A DNA stretch of 64,000 nucleotides. It comes from CAVSRC01 sp963732845 (GTDB lineage Bacteria; Pseudomonadota; Alphaproteobacteria; Rhizobiales; Kaistiaceae). The notes beneath the pieces were generated by a model. The model was not told the DNA's origin and did no database searches. It was given only the letters and a program-made list of their open reading frames with translations. A program made the position numbers and the translations under genes. Shown here in pieces: positions 53,231 through 61,952 of the stretch; the stretch's first letter is position 1; each line of letters starts with the position of its first letter. The stretch lies in NCBI GenBank assembly GCA_963732845.1, contig CAVTBE010000004.1, positions 62,001 through 126,000 of the forward strand, given 5' to 3'.

Positions 53231-55279
53231 ATGACCCTGCCCAGCGACAACCCGCTTCTCGAACCATGGGACGAATCCGGGGAAGGCCTTGGCCTGCCGC
53301 CCTTCGACCGGATCAGGCCCGAGCACTTCCGCCCGGCCTTCGATGTCGCCATGGCGGCGCAAAGAGAGACGGTCGACAGAATCGCGCAATCGGCCGAGCC
53401 GGCGAGCTTCGCCAACACGATCGTCGCAATGGAGACGAGCGGCTTCGACCTCGAACGGGTGGCGGCGGTGTTCTTCCACCTTGCCTCGGCCGACACCAAT
53501 CCGGCGCTGCAGGCGGTGGAACGCGAGATCGCGCCGTTGCTCGCCCGCCACAGCAATGCGATCTATCTCGATGCGGCACTGTTTCAGCGGGTCGACGCGC
53601 TCTGGCAGATGCGCGACACGCTCGGCCTCGACGACGAGCAGCGTCAGGTGCTCGACCGTTACCACACCATCTTCGTGCGTGCCGGCGCGGCGCTCTCCGA
53701 GGCTGGCAAGACGCGGCTTAAGGAAATCAGCGAGCGGCTGGCGGCGCTCGGCACCGAGTTCAGCCAGAACGTGCTTGCCGCCGAGAACGACTTCCATCTG
53801 GTGCTGGAGAGCGAAGACGATCTCGCCGGCCTGCCCGAATCGGTGCGTTCGGCGGCGGCCGAGGCGGCGCGCGACCGTGGCCTGCCGGGCAAACATGTCA
53901 TCACCCTGTCGCGCTCGTCGATCGAGCCTTTCCTGCAATCTTCCACCCGCCGCGACCTGCGCGAGAAGGCCTTCACGGCCTGGGTAAAGCGCGGCGAAAA
54001 GGAGAATGCGGCGCTGATCGGCGAGACCGTTCGCCTGCGCAACGAGCGGGCGCGGCTGATGGGCTACGAGACCTTCGCTCATTTCCGTCTGGCCGATTCG
54101 ATGGCCAAGACGCCGGAAGCGGTGGCCAACCTGCTCAACGCGGTGTGGGAGCCGGCGCTCCGCCGTGTCGCGAGGGAAGGGCAGGCGCTGCAGGCGATGA
54201 TCGCGGCGGACGGCAACAATTTCCGCCTGGCGCCGTGGGACTGGCGCCACTATGCCGAGCGCCAGCGCAAGGCCGAATTCGATTTCGACGAGGCGGAGCT
54301 GGAGCCTTATCTGCAGCTCGACAACGTGATTGCCGCCGCCTTCGACGTCGCGCACCGCCTGTTCGGCCTCGCCTTCGCGGAGGTGAAGGGGCTCAAGCTC
54401 TACCGGCCGGAGGTGCGCGTCTGGCGGGTGGCGGGCAAGGGCGGCCGCTTCGTCGGCCTCTTCCTGGCCGACTATTTCGCCAGGGCCACCAAGCGCAGCG
54501 GCGCCTGGATGTCGGGCCTGCGCGACCAGCACAAGCTCGCCGGCGACGTGCGCCCGATCGTCTTGAACACGATGAACTTCGCCAAGGCGCCGGAAGGCAA
54601 GCCGACACTGATCTCGTTCGAGGATGCGCGCACGCTCTTCCACGAATTCGGCCATGCGCTGCACGGCCTGCTTTCCGATGTGACCTATCCGCTGATCTCC
54701 GGAACCAGCGTGGCGCGCGATTTCGTCGAGCTGCCTTCGCAGCTCTACGAGCACTGGCTGGAGCAGCCGGAGGTGCTGCGCCGCTTCGCGCTCCACGCCG
54801 AGACCGGCCAGCCGATGCCCGAAGCGCTGCTCGAGAAGGTGCTGGCGGCGCGCCGCTTCAACCAGGGCTTCGCCACGGTCGAATACACCTCCTCGGCGCT
54901 GGTCGATCTCGGCCTGCACCTCGCCTCCGACACCGACGACATCGACGTGCTCGCCTTCGAACGCGACGCTCTTCAGCGCATCCACATGCCGGAGACGGTG
55001 GTTCCGCGCCACCGCACGCCACACTTCCAGCACATTTTCGCCGGCGAGGGCTATGCGTCGGGCTATTACAGCTATCTGTGGTCGGAGGTGCTCGACGCCG
55101 ACGCCTTCGAGGCCTTCGCCGAAACCGGCGACATCTTCGACGCGCAAACGGCCGGGCGCCTGCACGACCACGTCTATTCGGCCGGCTACCGGCGCGACCC
55201 GGCGGAGGCCTATGCCGCCTTCCGCGGGCGCATGCCCTCGACCGAACCGCTGCTCAGAAAACGCGGGCTCGCCGACTGA
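53231..55279 (+). CDS. M3 family metallopeptidase (oligopeptidase A/Dcp-like)
   Basis: A 682-residue thimet-type zinc peptidase. It starts NPLLEPW and has a long helical N-terminal region, then the zinc site HEFGHALHG (H471, E472, H475). The third ligand is in DFVELPSQLYEHW (about E500), and the C-terminal segment is GYYSYLWSEVLDADAF. It degrades oligopeptides in the cytoplasm and may process peptides brought in by Dpp. The ATG at 53231 is preferred over the in-frame GTG at 53225. No signal peptide is seen. Confidence 0.92.
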   Translation: MTLPSDNPLLEPWDESGEGLGLPPFDRIRPEHFRPAFDVAMAAQRETVDRIAQSAEPASFANTIVAMETSGFDLERVAAVFFHLASADTNPALQAVEREIAPLLARHSNAIYLDAALFQRVDALWQMRDTLGLDDEQRQVLDRYHTIFVRAGAALSEAGKTRLKEISERLAALGTEFSQNVLAAENDFHLVLESEDDLAGLPESVRSAAAEAARDRGLPGKHVITLSRSSIEPFLQSSTRRDLREKAFTAWVKRGEKENAALIGETVRLRNERARLMGYETFAHFRLADSMAKTPEAVANLLNAVWEPALRRVAREGQALQAMIAADGNNFRLAPWDWRHYAERQRKAEFDFDEAELEPYLQLDNVIAAAFDVAHRLFGLAFAEVKGLKLYRPEVRVWRVAGKGGRFVGLFLADYFARATKRSGAWMSGLRDQHKLAGDVRPIVLNTMNFAKAPEGKPTLISFEDARTLFHEFGHALHGLLSDVTYPLISGTSVARDFVELPSQLYEHWLEQPEVLRRFALHAETGQPMPEALLEKVLAARRFNQGFATVEYTSSALVDLGLHLASDTDDIDVLAFERDALQRIHMPETVVPRHRTPHFQHIFAGEGYASGYYSYLWSEVLDADAFEAFAETGDIFDAQTAGRLHDHVYSAGYRRDPAEAYAAFRGRMPSTEPLLRKRGLAD

Positions 55280-55315
55280 CCGGCACAACGATCAAATCCA
55301 GGAGGAAGCATTCCC

Positions 55316-56302
55316 ATGGCCAGTATTCTCTTCATCGGCGGTACCGGACAGATTTCGCTGCCCTGCGTTCACGAGGCGGTTGCAGCCGGCCATGCGGTGA
55401 GCGTGCTCAACCGCGGCAAGACGGATGTCGGGCTGCCGGCGGGCGTCTCGGTCATCGTCGGCGACATGGACGACAGGGCGACCTATGCCGAACTCGGCGA
55501 CCGGCATTTCGACGTCGTCTGCCAGTTCCGCGCCTACACGCCTGAGCAGATGAAGAAGGACATCGCCGCCTTCTCGGGCAAGACCGGGCAATACGTCTTC
55601 ATCTCATCAGCCTCGGCCTATCAGAAGCCGGCGCGGCACTACATCATCACCGAGAAGACACCGGTGGAGAACCCGTACTGGCAATACAGCCGCGACAAGA
55701 TCGCCTGCGAGACCATGCTGCGCAATCAAACGGCGCTGCCGTGGACGATCGTGCGGCCGAGCCACACGGTGCGCACCGGCATGCCGCTGGCGATCGGCGA
55801 CGGCGATGCGGTCGCGCGGCGGCTGCTCCGCGGCGCACCGGTAATCGTCCATGGCGACGGAACGTCGCTGTGGACGCTGACGCGCTCGGCCGATCTGGCG
55901 GTGCCCTTCGTCAAGCTGCTTGGCAATCCCGCCGCGCTCGGCGAGGACTTCCACATCACCAACGACCGCGCCTTCACCTGGGACGAGATCACCAACGCCA
56001 TTGCCGCCGGGCTCGGCGTCGCGGCGAGAATCGTGCATGTGCCGACCGACACGCTGGTGCGTTACAACAAGGACTGGGAAGGGCCGCTCACCGGCGACAA
56101 GAGCTGGTCGGCGCTGTTCGACAACAGCAAGGTGAAGCGGGTTGCCGGCGACTTCACCTGCGCCCAGGACCTGCCGACGATCCTCGAAGAGTCGATCGCC
56201 AACTTCAAAAAGCGCAACGCGACCGCCGACCGGGCGCCGCACGCGCTCGACCCGCTGATGGACCGCATCTGCGCCGAGCAGGCGGCGCTGGGGGTCGGCT
56301 GA
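55316..56302 (+). CDS. NAD-dependent epimerase/reductase (extended SDR)
   Basis: A 328-residue atypical extended SDR. It starts SILFIGGTGQISLPCVHEAVAAGH (GxxGxIS), contains ISSASAYQKP, and has TVRTGMPL and a GDGTSLWTLTRSADLA segment, as in the CSP41-like/isoflavone-reductase-like family. The usual YxxxK is replaced by a YSRDK motif (about 125), consistent with the family. AGGAGG lies in a good ribosome-binding position. It starts 36 nt after the peptidase. The substrate is unknown. Confidence 0.82.
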   Translation: MASILFIGGTGQISLPCVHEAVAAGHAVSVLNRGKTDVGLPAGVSVIVGDMDDRATYAELGDRHFDVVCQFRAYTPEQMKKDIAAFSGKTGQYVFISSASAYQKPARHYIITEKTPVENPYWQYSRDKIACETMLRNQTALPWTIVRPSHTVRTGMPLAIGDGDAVARRLLRGAPVIVHGDGTSLWTLTRSADLAVPFVKLLGNPAALGEDFHITNDRAFTWDEITNAIAAGLGVAARIVHVPTDTLVRYNKDWEGPLTGDKSWSALFDNSKVKRVAGDFTCAQDLPTILEESIANFKKRNATADRAPHALDPLMDRICAEQAALGVG

Positions 56303-56327
56303 CCGCGAAGGCCAACGGAGGCCGGCC

Positions 56328-56810
56328 ATGGTTGCCACATGCGACATCCGGCCCTATTCGCCGGAGGATGCACCGCGCCTGCTGGCGATCTGGCGGGCCG
56401 CATCGGAGAAGGCGCATTCCTTCTTCACTGCCGAACAGCTCGACGCGCAGCAACGGCTCGTCGCCGACGTCTATCTGACAAGGGCCGAAATCTGGGTCGC
56501 TACGCGCTCTGGCACGCTCGTCGGATTCATCGGACTGCTCGACAGCTTCATCGGCGGCCTGTTCGTTGCTCCGGAAGCCCAGGGCAGTGGCGTCGGGCGT
56601 GCGCTTGTTGCCCATGCGTCGACGCTGAAGGGAGGCTTCCTGGAACTTGAGGTCTATGCGCGGAACCTGGGAGCCCGGGCATTTTACAGACGCCTCGGCT
56701 TCGTCGAAAAGAGCCGGCGGGCGAGCGATGACAACGGCCTGCCCTTTGCGCTGATACGCTTGGCCATTGGCAAAGCATTAACGCCAGGAGAAGTGCGAGC
56801 CTTGGGTTGA
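56328..56810 (+). CDS. GNAT family N-acetyltransferase
   Basis: A 160-residue acetyltransferase. It starts IRPYSPEDAPRLLAIWRAA, has the acetyl-CoA loop FVAPEAQGSGVGRALVAHA (about 88-106) and ends ELEVYARNLGARAFYRRLGFVEKSRRASDDNGLPFALIRL, the YjaB/PseH-like pattern. The acceptor is unknown. It lies 25 nt after the epimerase and may be in the same transcript. Confidence 0.84.
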   Translation: MVATCDIRPYSPEDAPRLLAIWRAASEKAHSFFTAEQLDAQQRLVADVYLTRAEIWVATRSGTLVGFIGLLDSFIGGLFVAPEAQGSGVGRALVAHASTLKGGFLELEVYARNLGARAFYRRLGFVEKSRRASDDNGLPFALIRLAIGKALTPGEVRALG

Positions 56811-56831
56811 TGGGCGCCGGGGACTAGGGTC

Positions 56832-58058
56832 GTGGCTAGAAAGTCACCTGCCATGTCACCCCTCTTCAATCGTCTGGCCGGGCTCGGCGGCATGCTTGCC
56901 GCCTTCCTCGGTGTCTGGCTCGTCGCATCGCCCGCTTTGGCGGACTCCTTTGCATTCTATGACGTCCCGGCGGAGACGCTCCCCGGACCGCCGGGCAGCA
57001 TCATCCGTACGGAGCCGTTTGCCGGGGCGCCCTGGGGCACCCGCGCGGCGCGTGTGCTCTATCGCTCGACCGGGCTTTCGGGAGAGCCGATCGCGGTCTC
57101 GGCCGTCGTCGTGGTGCCGACGAGGCCGGCGCCGGCGGAGGGCCACCCGATCGTCGCCTGGGCCCATCCGACCACCGGGGTGGCGCGCAAATGCGCGCCG
57201 TCGCTGCTCCTCGATCAAATCATGCCGACGGTTGCCGGGCTCGACGAGCTGGTCAAGCAGGGTTTCGTGGTGGTTGCCACCGACTATCCGGGCCTGGGCA
57301 CGGTCAGCGTCCACCCCTACCTGGTGGGGATCAGCGAGGGGCGCGCGGTGCTCGATTCGGTGCGCGCCGTGCGCGCGCTCACCGGCGCCGGCAATCGCTT
57401 TGCCGTCTGGGGGCACTCGCAGGGCGGCCACGCGGCGTTGTGGACGGCCGAACTTGCCGCAAGCTACGCGCCGGAACTGGATCTGGTCGGCATCGCCGCC
57501 GCGGCGCCGGCGACCGAACTGGCGGCGCTCTTCGACGACGACCTCAGCACGACGGCGGGCCAGGTGCTTACCGCGCTCAGCCTTTGGTCGTGGTCGCACG
57601 TCTACAACACGTCGCTCGACTCGGTGGTGCAGCCGCATGCCCTCCGGCCGGTGGGCGAGATCGGCGGACAATGCGTGTCCGGCTTCTCCGACCTCCTGGT
57701 CGATGCGTCCGCCTATGGTCAGATCAAGACGGGTTTTCTCAAGGGCGATCCGACGCGGATCGCACCGTGGAGCACTTTTCTGGCGGAGAGCACGCCGGGC
57801 AATCGTGCGGGCCGGTGGCCGCCGGTCTTCATCGCCCAGGGCAGCGATGACGAGATCGTCGATCCGCCGGTGACTACCAATTTTGCCATCAAGCTGTGCA
57901 ATCAGGGCGTGAACGTCCGCTATTTCTCGGTGCCGGGCGGGACCCACGACACCATCGCACCGGCCAGCGCGACCGCCGCCGTCGCGTGGATCGCCGACCG
58001 CTTCGCCGACAAGCTGGCGCCCACCGATTGCGTGGCGAAGACCGGCGCCTCGCACTGA
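56832..58058 (+). CDS. Secreted lipase (LIP/secretory lipase family)
   Basis: A 408-residue alpha/beta hydrolase with an N-terminal signal peptide (LAGLGGMLAAFLGVWLVASPALA, cleavage near residue 38). It has HPTTGVARKCAPSLL and the nucleophile elbow WGHSQGGHAALW (serine about 195), and a C-terminal AQGSDDEIVDPPVT aspartate and GGTHDTIAP histidine region. This is the secretory lipase/triacylglycerol lipase family. The GTG at 56832 has AGGG upstream; an ATG at 56853 is the alternative. It is secreted or periplasmic. Confidence 0.85.
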   Translation: MARKSPAMSPLFNRLAGLGGMLAAFLGVWLVASPALADSFAFYDVPAETLPGPPGSIIRTEPFAGAPWGTRAARVLYRSTGLSGEPIAVSAVVVVPTRPAPAEGHPIVAWAHPTTGVARKCAPSLLLDQIMPTVAGLDELVKQGFVVVATDYPGLGTVSVHPYLVGISEGRAVLDSVRAVRALTGAGNRFAVWGHSQGGHAALWTAELAASYAPELDLVGIAAAAPATELAALFDDDLSTTAGQVLTALSLWSWSHVYNTSLDSVVQPHALRPVGEIGGQCVSGFSDLLVDASAYGQIKTGFLKGDPTRIAPWSTFLAESTPGNRAGRWPPVFIAQGSDDEIVDPPVTTNFAIKLCNQGVNVRYFSVPGGTHDTIAPASATAAVAWIADRFADKLAPTDCVAKTGASH

Positions 58059-58113
58059 GTTCCTGCGCCGTCACCCTGCGGGCGGAGCGGGCCGCGAAGG
58101 GCGAGAACGTCGG

Positions 58114-58156
58114 CTCATCCTGCGAGGCCGGCCTTCGGCCGGCGCCTCAGGATGAG
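58114..58156. repeat. Rhizobial-type dispersed palindromic repeat, copy 2
   Basis: A 43-nt palindrome with outer arms CTCATCCT (58114-58121) and AGGATGAG (58149-58156) and an inner stem GCCGGCC (58127-58133) with GGCCGGC (58137-58143) around TTC. It shares CCTCAGGATGAGG with copy 1 at 8.5 kb. The stop of the sulfotransferase gene lies inside it, in the same position as in copy 1. Confidence 0.75.
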
Positions 58157-59322
58157 GGCGGAGTGCGTGGAATTGTCGGCCGGTCGTGGCCAAAGAGGGG
58201 CCCAAGCGAATCGAGCCGCGCCACACGCGCCTCTTCGGCCGCGGTGAGGGCGGCATGCTCGAGCGGCTGGCGCTGCCCGCGTGCGCTCAGCTGCTTGACC
58301 AGCCGCTGGCGGAAGGTCTCGCTGAAGGTGAGGCCGAGTTCGCCATAGACGCGCCGAATTTCGCCGATGGGGTCGGCGGCAAGGTCCTGCAGGCGCAGTT
58401 CGGCGACGTCGCCCGGCGGGATCAGCAGCCGGTCGGCGACATAGCGGTCCATGGTTGCCAGATATTCCTCGACGATCATCTCCTGCTGCCGGTCGGGATC
58501 GATCGGACGGCCGAGACGGAAGGCGTCCTGCAGGCCCTTGATGAGCGCCAGGTTCGACTGGAAGACCTCGCGCGGCGGGCGCGAGATGTGGATGAACTTG
58601 GCACCGGGGAACAGGCGCAGCAGGTGGCGCACGCGCGCCGTGTGGCTGGGTGACTTGAGGAGGAGCCGGCGGCCTGCCGCCGTCAGCATCAGCTTGCCGG
58701 CGAAGGCCAGCTCGTGGCGCTCCCAGCGCGACCGCTCTGCGGCCGTCAGGCCTTCCAGATCGTGGAAGCGGTTGTAGAAATCCTGCTGTTCGGGCAGCAC
58801 GGCGCGGCCGGCGATGACCGAGGTGCGTGCCCAGTTGCACAGCGCGAAGTCGTCCTCGGCCGGCAGGGCGGCACCCAGCGGCGAGACGGTGCGGATGTGC
58901 ACCAGCATGAGGAACGGCACCATCAGGAGGCGCAGCACCGTCCAGCTCACCACGAACAGCTGCGGCGACAGGGCCTCGACCCAGATGGGCGAGCGCAGCG
59001 CCGGATCGTGCGCCAACAGCGTCTGCAGCCACGTGGTGCCGGAGCGGAAGTAGCCGAGCACGAAGACCGGCGCTTCATGCGCTGCGATTGGCCGTGGACG
59101 GAATTTCAGCCAGGCGGCGATCGCCAGACGCTCGGGCAGAGTGAGGAGCGTGGCGAGCGCCGAAAAGAAGAGGAGCAGGATCAGGCGCGGCCACAGCACG
59201 AGCGGCACCCGCGGCCGCGTGCGCAGGAGAAGAGCGAGGATGCTGTCCAGCGGCGCCAGCCCCATGAAGTGCGGATAGGGCAGATAGGGGAAGACGCGGC
59301 GCTGAAGGAACCGGCAAATCAT
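58147..59322 (-). CDS. Sulfotransferase family protein, membrane-associated
   Basis: A 391-residue protein. An N-terminal hydrophobic segment (PRLILLLFFSALATLLTLPERLAIAAWL, about 36-63) suggests membrane anchoring. The PAPS 5'-phosphosulfate loop is FVLGYFRSGTTWLQTLLAHDP (about 88-108) and the 3'-phosphate motif is HISRPPREVFQSNLAL. It would transfer sulfate from PAPS to a carbohydrate or lipid. I start at the ATG at 59322 (MICRFLQRR). The last codons and the stop are supplied by the palindromic repeat. Confidence 0.82.
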   Translation of the reverse strand: MICRFLQRRVFPYLPYPHFMGLAPLDSILALLLRTRPRVPLVLWPRLILLLFFSALATLLTLPERLAIAAWLKFRPRPIAAHEAPVFVLGYFRSGTTWLQTLLAHDPALRSPIWVEALSPQLFVVSWTVLRLLMVPFLMLVHIRTVSPLGAALPAEDDFALCNWARTSVIAGRAVLPEQQDFYNRFHDLEGLTAAERSRWERHELAFAGKLMLTAAGRRLLLKSPSHTARVRHLLRLFPGAKFIHISRPPREVFQSNLALIKGLQDAFRLGRPIDPDRQQEMIVEEYLATMDRYVADRLLIPPGDVAELRLQDLAADPIGEIRRVYGELGLTFSETFRQRLVKQLSARGQRQPLEHAALTAAEEARVARLDSLGPLFGHDRPTIPRTPPSS

Positions 59323-59508
59323 GACCCCCCGCGTTTCGACCTGATCCGGGACCCGCGCGAACGCGGTGGTGGTGCTCCAGCACCTCTTCAAGCGGGATAG
59401 AGGGGACTTGTCAAAGACCGGGAACCGGGCGTGCAGCAACACGGCCGGGCATCACCGGCGCATCGTCGGTCCGGGCGCAGCGGCGGCGACCCCGTCAGGG
59501 GCGCCGGG

Positions 59509-59910
59509 TCAGTTGTTCTTCGCGCCCTGGAAGATCCAGGTCCAGATGTCCGTCCGCAGGCAATTGGGCAGCGGCTTGTGGTGGAAGGGCATGCGAATCT
59601 CGGCCTCGCCGTTGATCAGCACGACCAGATTGCTCTCGTCGGGCTTTCCCGGGATGACCATGGGGCCGAACTTGTTGCCCTTCATCACGCTCTGGTACGT
59701 CCTGATGTCGAAGCCGCTTTGCTCGTAGCCTTCGCCGCCCGGCTGATGACAGCTGACGCACCATCCCTTGAAGATCGGTACGATATCCTGGGAATAGCTC
59801 AGCTGCTGCTGTTGCGCGCAGGCTTGCGGGACCGGGAGCAGCGTCGTCGATCCGACCAGCGTGAAGCCGCCGGCGATCACGCCGACCGATAGTAGAACCC
59901 AACGTCTCAT
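59509..59910 (-). CDS. Small exported c-type cytochrome (Planctomycete-type cyt c domain)
   Basis: A 133-residue protein. It has a signal peptide (RRWVLLSVGVIAGGFTLVGSTTLLPVP, cleavage near residue 31) and a mature domain of about 100 residues with one haem motif CVSCH (about 51-55) after SQDIVPIFKGW. A likely axial methionine is in EIRMPFHHKPLP. It would be a periplasmic electron carrier. GGGAGG lies 7 nt before the ATG at 59910. A longer frame upstream has no signal sequence and is not used. Confidence 0.85.
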   Translation of the reverse strand: MRRWVLLSVGVIAGGFTLVGSTTLLPVPQACAQQQQLSYSQDIVPIFKGWCVSCHQPGGEGYEQSGFDIRTYQSVMKGNKFGPMVIPGKPDESNLVVLINGEAEIRMPFHHKPLPNCLRTDIWTWIFQGAKNN

Positions 59911-60035
59911 CGCCATTCCTCCCTGCGAGAGGTCGCCCTTAAATTCAAGAATGGGCATGCGAGGGTGTGCCGGACGTTGATCTCTGTCAACGGGACGGAA
60001 GTATTCCAACCGGAAGGTGTGTGCGATGCGTCGCG

Positions 60036-60560
60036 TCAGGCCGCCAGCGGCAGGCGCTCGCCGAGCGGTTCGCCGGCCGCGGTGACCAGACCACTGCCCT
60101 CGGCAAGGCCCTCTGCCTTCAGCTCCAATCCGAGAAACCGCCGCCGCTGGACAGGCGCGGGCATAACGAGGCCGCTGGTGCGCTCGGCACTGAAGCCAAA
60201 CCGCTCGTAATATTCCGGATCACCAACGAGGATGATGCCGGTGTGCCCGATCGTGCTGGCGCGGGCGATGGCCAGCCGCATCAGGTTGGCGCCGACGCCT
60301 TCGCCCTGCGCCGTTGCGTCGACGGCCAGCGGTCCGAGCAGAAGGGCCGGGGTGTCGCCGGCCTTGACATGCCACAGGCGGACGGTGCCAACGAGGTCGC
60401 CGGCGGCGTCGCGGGCGACCAGCGCCAGGCCTTCGGCCGGCCTGCGGCCCCGGCGCAGGCGCTCGGAGGGCTTGAAGGTGCGCTCGCGGCCCATGACGCG
60501 GTCGAGCAGGGCTTCGCGGGCGGCGGCCTCGGCGGGGCGTTCGGTGTCGAAGTGGATCAT
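60036..60560 (-). CDS. GNAT family N-acetyltransferase (YhbS-like)
   Basis: A 174-residue acetyltransferase with LLLGPLAVDATAQGEGVGANLMRLAI (acetyl-CoA loop, about 78-103) and GIILVGDPEYYERFGFSAE, the same signature as the gene at 36902-37402. I start at the ATG at 60560; the longer frame runs into the palindromic element. The acceptor is unknown. Confidence 0.84.
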   Translation of the reverse strand: MIHFDTERPAEAAAREALLDRVMGRERTFKPSERLRRGRRPAEGLALVARDAAGDLVGTVRLWHVKAGDTPALLLGPLAVDATAQGEGVGANLMRLAIARASTIGHTGIILVGDPEYYERFGFSAERTSGLVMPAPVQRRRFLGLELKAEGLAEGSGLVTAAGEPLGERLPLAA

Positions 60561-60607
60561 CTCAGGTGTTCGTTTCTGCGCGTCGCGCGAATTCTTTGTA
60601 GGCAGCT

Positions 60608-60804
60608 CCCCCTCACCCGGCTCGGCCCGCAGCCTCGCCACCCTCTCCCATCAAACACGGGCTTGCCCGTGTTTGGCACTAAAGCTGCCGAAGTCGGAAG
60701 CATCCGACTTCGGTGGGGAGAGGGTTCGCTGTGGCGGCACCGCGTATCCCAACCCTCTCCCCTGGCGGGAGAGGGTGGTGCGCGAAGCGCACCGGGTGAG
60801 GGGG
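60608..60804. repeat. Composite palindromic intergenic element (~197 bp)
   Basis: Perfect 13-bp terminal inverted repeats (60608-60620 and 60792-60804) enclose nested stems. CCCTCTCCC (60641-60649) pairs with 60716-60724. Inside are a 10-bp hairpin (60652-60661/60666-60675) and an 11-bp hairpin (60688-60698/60703-60713). A 9-bp hairpin follows at 60753-60761/60767-60775, then a 7-bp hairpin at 60777-60783/60787-60793. No protein is recognisable. It is MITE- or RIME-like and lies between the GNAT start and the decarboxylase stop. Confidence 0.7.
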
Positions 60805-60820
60805 CTCGATCTTCGGTTTT

Positions 60821-61952
60821 CTAGATCACGTAGGCCTTGAGCGGCTCGAAGCCGTTGAAGGCGACGGCCGAGTAGGTCGTGGTGTAGGCGCCGGTGCCCT
60901 CGATCAGCACCTCGTCGCCGATCGACAGCGAGATCGGCAGCTCGTAGGGCACCTTCTCGTAGAGCACGTCGACCAAATCGCAGGTCGGCCCGGCGATGAC
61001 GCAGGGGGCCTTGGCGTCGCGGTCGCGCGGCGTGCGGATCGGGTAGCGGATCGCCTCGTCCATGGTCTCGGCGAGGCCGCCGAACTTGCCGATGTCGAGA
61101 TAGACCCAGCGCAGGGGATCGTTGTTCTCCTTGCGCGAGATGAGCACGACCTCGGCCTTGATGATGCCGGCATCGCCGACCATGCCGCGGCCGGGCTCGA
61201 TGATGGTCTCGGGGATGCGGTTGCCGAAGTGCTTGCGGAGCGCCGAGGAGATCGCCTGGCCGTAGGTCTTCACCACCGGGATCTTCCTCAGGTACTTGGC
61301 CGGGAAGCCGCCGCCGAGATTGACCATGCGCAGGCGGATACCGCGTTCGGCCAGCGTGCGGAAGATCTCGGCCGAAGCGGAAAGCGCCACATCCCAGGCC
61401 CTTCGGATTCGGCTGCTGCGAGCCGACATGGAAGGAGACGCCATAGGCGTCGAGACCGAGGCGGTGGGCGTGCTCGAGCACGTCGACGGCCATCTCGGGC
61501 GCGCAGCCGAACTTGCGCGACAGCGGCCATTCGGCGCCGTCATTGGCGATCAGGATGCGGCAGAAGACGCGCGCCGAGGGCGCGGCGCGGCCGATCTTCT
61601 CGACCTCCTCTTGGCAATCGACGGCGAAGAGGCGCACGCCACGCTCGTAGGCGGCGGCGATGTCGCGCTCCTTCTTGATGGTGTTGCCGTAGGAGATGCG
61701 CTCCGGCGTGGCGCCGGCAGTAAGCGCCATGTCGATCTCGGCGACACTGGCGCAGTCGAAGCTGGAGCCGAGCTCGGCGAGCAGCGCGAGGACCTCCGGT
61801 GCCGGGTTGGCCTTCACCGCGTAATAGACGCGGCTGTCCGGCATGGCGGTGGCGAAGGCGCGGTAATTGTCGCGGACGATGTCGAGGTCGACGACGAGGC
61901 ACGGGCCCTCGGGTCGTCGGTCGCGCAGAAACGAGCGGATGCGGTCGGTCAT
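60821..61952 (-). pseudogene. Ornithine/lysine decarboxylase (fold-type III PLP), frameshifted
   Basis: The N-terminal frame from the ATG at 61952 contains YYAVKANPAPEVL (PLP lysine), SFDCASVAEID, and the FHVGSQQ motif. After NP (near 61,403) the frame breaks. The other frame continues RAWDVALSASAEIFRTL, MVNLGGGFPAKY, EPGRGMVGDAG, GPTCDLVDVLY and ends at 60821. An extra A at 61402-61403 explains it. Joined, it is a roughly 377-residue ODC-type enzyme converting ornithine to putrescine, feeding homospermidine synthase. The long leader upstream supports an ornithine decarboxylase identity. Confidence 0.82.
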
